Source of the DNA: Bacillota bacterium
Lineage (GTDB): Bacteria > Bacillota > Clostridia > Peptostreptococcales > Anaerovoracaceae
Assembly: GCA_022793975.1 (NCBI GenBank)
Contig: JAAWDW010000005.1
Coordinates: 1 to 5,227, forward strand
Reading direction: 5' to 3'
Length of the DNA stretch: 5,227 nucleotides
Shown: one piece after another, positions 1 to 5,227 of the stretch
Position numbering within the stretch: the first letter of the stretch is position 1
Layout of the letters: each line of letters starts with the position of its first letter
Program-made: the position numbers and the translations under genes
Notes under the pieces: generated by a model
Told to the model about the DNA's origin: nothing
What the model saw: the letters and a program-made list of their open reading frames with translations, nothing else
Database searches by the model: none

Positions 1-1
1 C

Positions 2-259
2 GAAGATATTATTAATGATCTTATTTTTAAATTTAAAGAAAATCCACATACATACTTAAAATTGTACAGTATTTTAGAATCAACATATTTGTGTAAAAAG
101 GCAATAATTTCGATTAATAACAATGAATTTAAAAGTGGATTCCCTTGTGAGCTAATTATTAAAGTATTAAAATGGCTTTTTATAGAGCAAGACATTCGAT
201 ATTGGAATTACTCCGGTAGAGATATGCTTTGGGAAAGTATTTCAAAAATACACCGTTAA
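2..259 (+). CDS. Unrecognised AT-rich protein, C-terminal 85 residues (5' end outside window)
   Basis: The frame is open from the left edge of the window to a TAA stop, so this is the tail of a longer gene. A TTG at 62 could pass for a start, but the frame continues upstream without a stop and no ribosome binding site precedes that TTG. I do not recognise the protein. The visible part is rich in Ile, Asn, Lys and Phe. It ends in a dense aromatic and charged block, WLFIEQDIRYWNYSGRDMLW, 4 residues of which are Trp, and this looks like a conserved functional segment. There is no signal peptide or membrane helix in the visible part. Its base composition is far below that of the neighbouring genes (first 300 bases about 25% G+C), which suggests acquired DNA. 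It runs towards guaA and ends 76 bases from the guaA stop, with a shared terminator between them. It may be the last gene of an island inserted at the end of guaA. That it is a real coding region is likely; its function is unknown. Confidence 0.7.
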   Translation, partial: EDIINDLIFKFKENPHTYLKLYSILESTYLCKKAIISINNNEFKSGFPCELIIKVLKWLFIEQDIRYWNYSGRDMLWESISKIHR

Positions 260-278
260 ATCTTAAACTGTAATATAC

Positions 279-329
279 AAAAGAGTTAGTGATTCGTTTA
301 TAAATTATTCACTAACCCTTTTATTTTTC
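279..329. terminator. Bidirectional intrinsic terminator between the left-edge gene and guaA
   Basis: Bases 279-292 pair with 309-322 in a 14-base-pair stem around a 16-base loop; the only imperfect position is 284/317. Read on the plus strand this is an A-C mismatch; read on the minus strand it becomes a G-U wobble, so the minus-strand RNA is fully paired. On the plus strand the stem is followed by a T-rich run (TTTTATTTTTCT). On the minus strand a CTTTT run closes the stem and continues as GTATATT. It lies 20 bases after the stop of the left-edge gene and 14 bases after the guaA stop, so it can serve both converging genes. Confidence 0.8.
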
Positions 330-335
330 TCTTCT

Positions 336-1985
336 CTACTCCATCTCCACTGTCGCAGGCGGTTTCTGCGTGCAGTCATACAGCACGCGGCTTACACCTT
401 TTACTTCGTTCACGATACGGGTCGTAACTTTATCGAGCAGTTCCCACGGCAGATGTGCGACATCGGCAGTCATAAAGTCGCTTGTCAGCACGGCGCGGAG
501 CACCACTGCATAATCATATGTACGGAAATCACCCATTACGCCCACTGAACGCATATTAGAAAGCGCAGCAAAATACTGGTTTATCTCACGATCAAGACCG
601 AAATTCTTGACTTCTTCACGGTAAATGGCATCTGCTTCCTGCACGATTTTTACTTTTTCCGGCGTAACGGCGCCGATTATACGAATGCCAAGCCCCGGTC
701 CTGGGAAAGGCTGACGGAACACAAGATATTCAGGAATTCCGAGCTCCAGTCCTGCTTTTCTTACTTCGTCCTTAAACAGCATACGCAGCGGCTCAATTAT
801 CTCTTTGAAATCCACATGATCCGGAAGACCGCCGACATTGTGATGTGACTTGATTACAGCCGAAGTGCCGAGTCCGCTCTCTATTACATCGGGATATATT
901 GTCCCCTGTACGAGAAAATCCACGGAGCCGATTTTCTTTGCCTCTTCCTCGAATACACGGATAAATTCCTCACCGATTATCTTTCTCTTTTGCTCAGGCT
1001 CTTCCACTCCCGCAAGTTTATCATAAAAACGCTGCTGCGCATTCACTCTTATGAAATTGAGATCATACGGTCCTTCAGGCCCAAAAACGGCTTCAACCTC
1101 ATCCCCCTCATCCTTTCGCAAAAGTCCGTGGTCCACAAACACACATGTAAGCTGTTTGCCGACTGCCTTTGACAGGAGCACCGCCGCCACCGATGAATCA
1201 ACGCCGCCCGAAAGTGCGCAGAGCACCTTGCCGCTGCCCACTTTTTCACGAATCGCCTCAATCTGCGACTCGACAAACGAATCCATCTTCCAGCTGCCCT
1301 TGCAGCCGCAGACATCTTTCACAAACGCTGAAAGCACTTTCATTCCTTCTTTTGAATGCACTACCTCCGGATGAAACTGACACGCATAAAACTTCTTTTC
1401 GGCATTTTCCATCGCCGCCACAGGGCACACAGGCGTGAAACCCGTGATAACAAAGCCCTCAGGCACTTCTGATATGTAATCCGTATGGCTCATCCAGAAT
1501 ACCGACTTCACATTCCCGTCCGCAAGCACCGAAGCGCCCGTGCCGCAAGCCGCACCTGCCGCCAAAGCACAAGTCGCAGCGCCAAGTGACCCACTATCCG
1601 CCGAAGTCACTGATTCGCCCACACAGTCTTTAAACAACACTGACTTAGTCGAAATCTCTACCTCAGTTCTTCCATATTCGGAAACAGGTGCTGTCTCAAC
1701 CTTGCCGCCAAGCTGATACGCAAAAATCTGCGCACCGTAGCAAAGTCCGAGTATAGGAATACCAAGCTCAAACATCTCCGGGTTGCACTTCGGAGAATCC
1801 TCGGCATAGACGCTGTTCGGCCCTCCCGTGAGTATTATTCCTTTCGGATTTTTTGCCTTTATTTCTTCAAGCGGAAGCGTGTACGGATGCACTTCGCAGT
1901 ACACATTGCACTCCCTCACTCGTCTCGCTATAAGCTGATTGTACTGACCTCCGAAATCAAGTACAATAATCATTTCATTTTCCAT
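336..1985 (-). CDS. guaA: GMP synthase (glutamine-hydrolysing)
   Basis: This cytosolic enzyme makes GMP from XMP, ATP and glutamine, the last step of de novo guanine nucleotide synthesis. Residues 1-225 are a class I glutamine amidotransferase domain: GGPNS at 54-58, nucleophile Cys82 in GLCYGAQ, and His205 and Glu207 in QFHPE. The ATP pyrophosphatase domain begins with the P-loop SGGVDSS at 259-265. The dimerisation domain carries RQPFPGPGLGIR (424-435) and ends in KPPATVEME, matching the usual family C-terminus except that the common W or F before the last Glu is Met. The ATG start follows AGAGGAG by 6 bases. At 549 residues the protein is longer than the usual 510-525. The excess is mostly an Ala/Gly/Ser-rich segment at residues 123-160, just before the WMSH loop. 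All catalytic motifs are intact, so the enzyme should be active. It lies 157 bases downstream of guaB on the same strand. Confidence 0.97.
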   Translation of the reverse strand: MENEMIIVLDFGGQYNQLIARRVRECNVYCEVHPYTLPLEEIKAKNPKGIILTGGPNSVYAEDSPKCNPEMFELGIPILGLCYGAQIFAYQLGGKVETAPVSEYGRTEVEISTKSVLFKDCVGESVTSADSGSLGAATCALAAGAACGTGASVLADGNVKSVFWMSHTDYISEVPEGFVITGFTPVCPVAAMENAEKKFYACQFHPEVVHSKEGMKVLSAFVKDVCGCKGSWKMDSFVESQIEAIREKVGSGKVLCALSGGVDSSVAAVLLSKAVGKQLTCVFVDHGLLRKDEGDEVEAVFGPEGPYDLNFIRVNAQQRFYDKLAGVEEPEQKRKIIGEEFIRVFEEEAKKIGSVDFLVQGTIYPDVIESGLGTSAVIKSHHNVGGLPDHVDFKEIIEPLRMLFKDEVRKAGLELGIPEYLVFRQPFPGPGLGIRIIGAVTPEKVKIVQEADAIYREEVKNFGLDREINQYFAALSNMRSVGVMGDFRTYDYAVVLRAVLTSDFMTADVAHLPWELLDKVTTRIVNEVKGVSRVLYDCTQKPPATVEME

Positions 1986-1991
1986 ATAAAG

Positions 1992-1998
1992 CTCCTCT
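1992..1998 (-). promoter_or_regulatory. guaA ribosome binding site
   Basis: AGAGGAG on the minus strand, 6 bases before the ATG at 1985. It supports this ATG over the in-frame ATG four codons later (1973), which has no Shine-Dalgarno sequence at a proper distance. Confidence 0.8.
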
Positions 1999-2087
1999 CT
2001 TCCGACAGATCAGCAGCCAAAAAACACTGTTCTCTGCAACTGCCAAAATAGCTTCCGAATATTCTCGCTGCCTGCCGCCAAAACATC

Positions 2088-2116
2088 ATTCTATAAAACG
2101 CGGACCGCAACGCCAA
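2088..2116 (-). promoter_or_regulatory. Candidate guaA promoter, weak
   Basis: The minus strand carries TTGGCG (2111-2116), a 17-base spacer, and TAGAAT (2088-2093), matching the sigma-A consensus at 9 of 12 positions. It would give a leader of about 95 bases before guaA. The -35 box lies in the loop of the terminator hairpin after guaB and the spacer runs through its descending arm, so the two signals overlap. With only a moderate match, guaA may instead depend on read-through from guaB. Confidence 0.3.
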
Positions 2117-2129
2117 TATCGCAGTCCGC
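2094..2129 (-). terminator. Terminator-like hairpin after guaB
   Basis: Bases 2100-2108 pair with 2121-2129 around a 12-base loop. In minus-strand RNA all nine positions pair, one as G-U (2106/2123); in plus-strand RNA that position is a C-A mismatch, which suits a structure used in the guaB direction. The stem is G+C-rich (GCGGAC core). It is followed by G and a short TTTTAT run. It starts 13 bases after the guaB stop. The U-run is short, so it may attenuate transcription and let part of it continue into guaA. Confidence 0.65.
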
Positions 2130-2142
2130 CAAACAATCATAT

Positions 2143-3648
2143 TTATCTCACATTATTTGATGTATCTTTAAGTATTACATCGTGTGCACCGCCCTCGACA
2201 ATACTTGTCGCAGAAACGAGCGTAATTTTCGCATTTTTCTGCAGTTCCGGAATAGTAAGTACGCCGCAGTTGCACATAGTGGATTTTACTTTGCTGAGTG
2301 ACATCTGCACATTATCTTTAAGCGCACCGGCATAAGGCACGTACGAATCAACACCCTCTTCAAAGCTCAGTTTACTGTCTCCACCCATATCATAGCGCTG
2401 CCAGTTTCTTGCACGGTTGCTGCCTTCACCCCAATACTCCTTGACATACGTGCCGTTTAAATTCAGTCTTGTTGTCGGCGATTCATCAAATCTCGCAAAA
2501 TATCTGCCGAGCATCAGAAAATCAGCGCCCATAGCAAGTGCCAGCGTCATATGATAGTCATACACAAGTCCGCCGTCACTGCAGATCGGAATATAGATTC
2601 CCGTTCTCTTAAAATATTCGTCTCTCGCCTCGGCAACATCTATAATCGCAGTGGCTTGTCCTCTACCAATGCCTTTTGTCTCTCTCGTAATACAGATAGA
2701 GCCGCCGCCGATACCTACCTTTACAAAATCGGCGCCTGCTTCCGCCAGAAAATAAAATCCTTCTTTATCAACAACATTGCCGGCGCCTATTTTTACGCTG
2801 TCGCCGTACTTGTTTCTCACAAAATTTATCGTCTCTTTTTGCCATTCGGAAAAACCTTCGGAAGAATCTATGCAAAGAATATCCGCTCCCGCTTCTACAA
2901 GTGCCGGAATTCTCTCGGCATAGTCACGCGTATTTACACCTGCACCGACTACATATCTCTTATGCGAATCGAGGAGTTCGTGCGGATTTTCCTTGTGCGA
3001 ATCGTAATCCTTGCGGAACACAAACGATGTCAGCCTCTGATTTTCGTCTATAATAGGAAGTGCATTGAGCTTATGATCCCAGAGAATATCGTTTGCCTCG
3101 GAAAGCGTTATTCCTTCCTGCGCCACGATCAGCTTATCAAACGGCGTCATAAATTCACTGACTTTCGTATCCGGAGCCATTCTGCTTACACGGTAGTCTC
3201 TCGATGTAACAAGTCCTACCATCTTGCCCTCCGGTGTGCCGTCATCCGTAACCGCTACCGTTGAATGCCCCGAACGCTCTTTAAGTGCCAGTATATCGGC
3301 AAGAGTCTGATCAGGTCTGATGTTCGAATCACTTCTCACAAAGCCCGCCTTATGACTTTTAACTCTTCTTACCATCGCTGCCTGACTCTCAATTGACTGC
3401 GACACAAAAATAAACGATATTCCGCCTTCCTTTGCAAGAGCGATAGCAAGATTATCGCCCGAAACCGACTGCATTACTGCCGATGTAAGAGGTATATTCA
3501 TACTGAGTGCCGGCTCCTCGCCTTTCTTAAACTTCGTAATCGGCGTCTTGAGACTGACATTTTCCACTTTGCATTCCTTTGAGGAATACCCCGGTATCAA
3601 TAGATATTCACTGAATGTTCTTGAAGGTTCTTTGTAAAACTCCGCCAT
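2143..3648 (-). CDS. guaB: IMP dehydrogenase, Tritrichomonas foetus-like type
   Basis: Oxidises IMP to XMP with NAD+, the committed step to GMP; the product feeds GuaA next door. The 501-residue protein is a TIM barrel interrupted by two CBS domains (about 105-215). Catalytic Cys319 sits in GIGGGSICIT, the phosphate-site Asp358 in CSDGG, Asp261 in CIDSS, and the mobile-flap pair Arg418-Tyr419 in WQRYD. These numbers equal those known for the T. foetus enzyme, and long stretches match my recollection of that protein (for example HMTLALAMGADF and STMCNCG). Lys310 and Glu431 are also present; in T. foetus these are linked to poor mycophenolic acid binding. The start is the ATG at 3648, because AGGAGG lies 5 bases before it. 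A TTG five codons upstream (3663) would place that ribosome binding site inside the gene. The gene has its own promoter and a terminator-like hairpin. Confidence 0.96.
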   Translation of the reverse strand: MAEFYKEPSRTFSEYLLIPGYSSKECKVENVSLKTPITKFKKGEEPALSMNIPLTSAVMQSVSGDNLAIALAKEGGISFIFVSQSIESQAAMVRRVKSHKAGFVRSDSNIRPDQTLADILALKERSGHSTVAVTDDGTPEGKMVGLVTSRDYRVSRMAPDTKVSEFMTPFDKLIVAQEGITLSEANDILWDHKLNALPIIDENQRLTSFVFRKDYDSHKENPHELLDSHKRYVVGAGVNTRDYAERIPALVEAGADILCIDSSEGFSEWQKETINFVRNKYGDSVKIGAGNVVDKEGFYFLAEAGADFVKVGIGGGSICITRETKGIGRGQATAIIDVAEARDEYFKRTGIYIPICSDGGLVYDYHMTLALAMGADFLMLGRYFARFDESPTTRLNLNGTYVKEYWGEGSNRARNWQRYDMGGDSKLSFEEGVDSYVPYAGALKDNVQMSLSKVKSTMCNCGVLTIPELQKNAKITLVSATSIVEGGAHDVILKDTSNNVR

Positions 3649-3653
3649 TTTTT

Positions 3654-3659
3654 CCTCCT
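3654..3659 (-). promoter_or_regulatory. guaB ribosome binding site that fixes the start
   Basis: A perfect AGGAGG on the minus strand, 5 bases before the ATG at 3648. It rules against the in-frame TTG at 3663 as the start codon. Confidence 0.9.
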
Positions 3660-3706
3660 GCAAAACAATTATTTATATAAAAACGTCTTTTATTTATTAA
3701 ACATAT

Positions 3707-3735
3707 ATTTTACAGCATTCGAGCGTTCTTGACAA
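3707..3735 (-). promoter_or_regulatory. guaB promoter, sigma-A type
   Basis: The minus strand has TTGTCA (3730-3735), a spacer of exactly 17 bases, and TAAAAT (3707-3712), 10 of 12 consensus matches. Transcription would start near 3700, giving an AT-rich leader of roughly 50 bases, too short for a purine riboswitch. It lies in the 165-base gap between the peptidase stop and the guaB start. Prediction from sequence only. Confidence 0.75.
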
Positions 3736-3789
3736 GCCTTAAATGCCTGTTTTTAGGTTTATAAATCGATTTTCATACGCAGATACTGC

Positions 3790-3811
3790 AAAAACCGCTG
3801 CAAATTGCCGG
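3790..3811 (-). terminator. Possible weak terminator after the carboxypeptidase gene
   Basis: Just after the TAA at 3814, minus-strand RNA can form a CCG/CGG stem stacked on GCA/TGC with a two-base bulge and a three-base loop (3795-3811), followed at once by five T (3790-3794). The layout fits an intrinsic terminator, but the stem is short and bulged. Confidence 0.4.
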
Positions 3812-3813
3812 CA

Positions 3814-4779
3814 TTATTCCACATCGCTGCCATTGTTGACGTCGCTATCCGCAAAGCTAGGCGGTACCACGCCGAGGTACTCCTCAAGCGTCAAATCTTT
3901 TTCCCATATTTCCTTTGCGGCTTTCTGCCCAACATACCTTACGTGCCAAGGCTCATACACATAACCGGTTATACTTTCCTTGCCTTCCCGATAACGCATA
4001 ATAAAGCCGTATTTATAACAACTTTCAGCAAGCCACTTTCCCTCTTCCGTATCGCCGAAAGCAGCCGTTAACCTGTAATTCACGGAAGCAGATGATACAT
4101 CTGCCGCAAGCCCCGTCTGATGCTCGCTCTTTCCCGGTTTTGCACTGAATGTATCTGCCGCAGCTTGTCCCTCTTTTTCCACATAGCTGTTGTAAAGATA
4201 ATTTTGGAAATTATATGAGCGGTATGCCGTTGTAACAACTATTTCGTGTCCTTCAGCAAGCGCATCTTCTGCCATTTTGTTAAATGCATCCGCCGCTTCG
4301 CGTGTCATTGCCTGCCATTCGCTGCTTCTGTCTGCCGCGCAGTAATTAAGTCTCACCAGATCTGCCGGAACATAATTCTCATCCAGCGCATATTCCTTAT
4401 TTACAAGTACAAGTATATCAATAGATGGATCATATTCACCCGAATGCTCCCACTGAGGTAAATTTTCACCGGTCTCTTCAAAAGGTGTACTTCCTTCTTC
4501 TATATCTGTTTCCGCATCTCCTTCATAGTCCGGATCCTCCGCATCATCAATGATACCTCCCGATCCGTCTGTACTTTCAACATTGTTTATACTATTCCAT
4601 TTCCATCTATCTCCACTGCCGTATGCTCTAAAAATATAATCTATGCGATTCGCAGCGTTAGGCACATCCTTCACTTCAACCGCACCATCTAAGTCCAAAT
4701 AGCATATGATCATAGAACATACTGTCAATATAATCGTAATCACAATCACTGCTGCTTTAATTGCTGGATTTATATTCAT
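3814..4779 (-). CDS. Membrane-anchored D-alanyl-D-alanine carboxypeptidase, M15 family (VanY-like)
   Basis: A zinc peptidase expected to remove the terminal D-Ala from peptidoglycan stem peptides outside the cell. Residues 7-27 form one hydrophobic helix, which fits an uncleaved anchor. Cys21 lacks a convincing lipobox. Residues 66-117 are a strongly acidic Gly/Ser-containing linker, probably disordered. The catalytic domain spans about 118-296. SEHQTGLAADV (218-228) supplies zinc ligands His220 and Asp227. YEPWHVRY (275-282) supplies Glu276, the likely general base, and the third ligand His279. Arg187 in AYRSY is the usual substrate-binding Arg. The short tail after 303 is Pro/Ser/Asp-rich. 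The ATG start follows AAGGAAA by 4 bases. The gene is 55 bases after buk with no clear terminator between, so it may be co-transcribed; the functional link is not obvious. Family assignment is firm; exact substrate (D-Ala-D-Ala, or another D-amino acid ending) is not shown. Confidence 0.93.
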   Translation of the reverse strand: MNINPAIKAAVIVITIILTVCSMIICYLDLDGAVEVKDVPNAANRIDYIFRAYGSGDRWKWNSINNVESTDGSGGIIDDAEDPDYEGDAETDIEEGSTPFEETGENLPQWEHSGEYDPSIDILVLVNKEYALDENYVPADLVRLNYCAADRSSEWQAMTREAADAFNKMAEDALAEGHEIVVTTAYRSYNFQNYLYNSYVEKEGQAAADTFSAKPGKSEHQTGLAADVSSASVNYRLTAAFGDTEEGKWLAESCYKYGFIMRYREGKESITGYVYEPWHVRYVGQKAAKEIWEKDLTLEEYLGVVPPSFADSDVNNGSDVE

Positions 4780-4783
4780 AACA

Positions 4784-4790
4784 TTTCCTT
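4784..4790 (-). promoter_or_regulatory. Carboxypeptidase ribosome binding site
   Basis: AAGGAAA on the minus strand, 4 bases before the ATG at 4779; a moderate Shine-Dalgarno match that supports this start, placing the hydrophobic helix right at the N-terminus as expected. Confidence 0.6.
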
Positions 4791-4834
4791 TTTATAATTC
4801 CTCAAATATTTCTGTTGCAATAACCTGTTTAAAA

Positions 4835-5227
4835 CTAAAATCTATGATACTTTTCCTTTCCGGTAAGTGCCCTCAAAGCCCCACCGGCAAGCGCCTGCAT
4901 TTCAAATGTTCCGGGAATGATTTCAACCGGCGCTATAAAATCAATCCTTTCCTTTATCATACCCGTAAATGCTGCCGAATGTGCAATTCCTCCCGTAAGA
5001 ATAATTTTATCAACATCACCCGATACCACAGCTGCCAGCGATGCTATATCTTTTGCTGTCTGCAGCGCCATCGCATCGTACACAAGACGTGCTTTTCCGT
5101 CTCCGTCCTCTATGCGTTTCTCAACTTCACGCGAATCGTTTGTCCCCAGATAAGACATCAGCCCGCCTTTTCCTTTCAGGCGCATCTGCATTTCTTCTCT
5201 CGTATACTTCCCGGAATAGCATAAATC
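4835..5227 (-). CDS. buk: Butyrate kinase, C-terminal 130 residues (5' end outside window)
   Basis: Interconverts butyrate plus ATP with butyryl phosphate plus ADP; in fermenting Clostridia it usually works with phosphotransbutyrylase (ptb) to make ATP at the end of butyrate formation. The frame is open to the right edge and ends with TAG. The visible part begins DLCYSGKYTREEM and continues GKGGLMSYLGTND, the typical wording of the family's second half. ILTGGIAHS (visible residues 76-84) is the adenosine-side motif of the acetate kinase/sugar kinase fold, and EMQALAGGALRALTG (109-123) is the usual C-terminal helix. The family is about 355-360 residues long, so some 225-230 residues lie outside. 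An ATG at 5191 is internal, not a start: the conserved sequence runs upstream of it. A branched-chain or other short-chain fatty acid kinase of the same family is the main alternative. ptb, if present, would be expected beyond the right edge. Confidence 0.93.
   Translation of the reverse strand, partial: DLCYSGKYTREEMQMRLKGKGGLMSYLGTNDSREVEKRIEDGDGKARLVYDAMALQTAKDIASLAAVVSGDVDKIILTGGIAHSAAFTGMIKERIDFIAPVEIIPGTFEMQALAGGALRALTGKEKYHRF

Noticed and set aside
62..64. TTG as the start of the left-edge gene
   Set aside because: The frame stays open to the window edge with the same composition and there is no ribosome binding site before the TTG, so the start is more likely outside.
260..385. Attachment-site direct repeat at the end of guaA
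   Set aside because: I looked for a second copy of the guaA end in the left 335 bases and saw none; any partner site must lie outside the window.
1986..2142. Purine (guanine) riboswitch before guaA
   Set aside because: These genes are often riboswitch-controlled in Firmicutes, but I could not find the conserved core or its P1 stem in this spacer, nor in 3649-3813 before guaB.
2551..3264. 237-codon open frame on the plus strand inside guaB
   Set aside because: It lies wholly antisense to a clearly conserved gene, has no ribosome binding site, and its product shows no recognisable domain.
3649..3663. TTG start giving a 506-residue GuaB
   Set aside because: The five extra codons are the Shine-Dalgarno region itself (AGGAGG at 3654-3659). 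The ATG at 3648 has ideal spacing and gives the family's usual N-terminus and residue numbering.
3730..3757. Hairpin ACAGGC/GCTTGT upstream of guaB as a terminator or operator
   Set aside because: Only six pairs including a G-U, no U-run in the minus direction, and it overlaps the guaB -35 box; too weak to call.
4791..4825. Promoter between buk and the carboxypeptidase gene (TTGCAA, 18 bases, TATAAA)
   Set aside because: The -10 box would lie almost on top of the ribosome binding site, leaving no room for a usable leader.
5189..5191. ATG as the start of a short butyrate kinase-like gene
   Set aside because: Twelve further in-frame codons to the window edge read DLCYSGKYTREE, which matches the family, so the ATG is internal.
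4706..5224. 172-codon open frame on the plus strand across buk and the carboxypeptidase start
   Set aside because: Antisense to two conserved genes, rich in Cys, His and Arg as expected from a shadow frame, and without a ribosome binding site.

Overview
The window looks like chromosomal DNA of an anaerobic Clostridia-type Firmicute, probably Lachnospiraceae-like. The grounds are a butyrate kinase gene, strong AGGAGG-type ribosome binding sites, a GMP synthase whose wording (for example NVYC, MSHTDY, CGCKGSWKMDSF) resembles the Lachnospiraceae proteins I remember, and an unusual IMP dehydrogenase of the Tritrichomonas foetus-like branch. These taxonomic statements rest on recalled family sequences; no search was run.

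Four genes read leftwards on the minus strand. In order of transcription from the right edge they are: the C-terminal part of butyrate kinase (buk, cut by the window end); after 55 bases, a membrane-anchored M15-family D-alanyl-D-alanine carboxypeptidase with a weak terminator; then guaB (IMP dehydrogenase) with its own near-consensus sigma-A-type promoter (TTGTCA, 17 bases, TAAAAT); then, after a 157-base spacer holding a terminator hairpin and a weak promoter candidate, guaA (GMP synthase). guaB and guaA catalyse the two consecutive steps IMP to XMP to GMP, so the middle of the window is a guanine-nucleotide synthesis locus. No purine riboswitch is recognisable upstream of either gene.

The left edge is different. 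Bases 1-300 are about 25% G+C (76 of 300 counted), whereas guaA is near 50%. They hold the end of an unrecognised plus-strand gene that converges on guaA, with a bidirectional terminator between them. The 3' end of guaA is a known integration site for genomic islands, so this AT-rich gene may be the edge of an island; this is an inference because no second attachment site is visible.

Most of the window is ordinary metabolism. The items most worth a second look are the AT-rich junction at guaA, a 38-residue Ala/Gly/Ser-rich segment in the glutaminase domain of GuaA encoded by DNA of 64% G+C, and the T. foetus-like IMP dehydrogenase, whose catalytic residues keep the parasite enzyme's numbering once the start codon is corrected. 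I see no clear evidence of a new multi-gene system inside these 5.2 kb.
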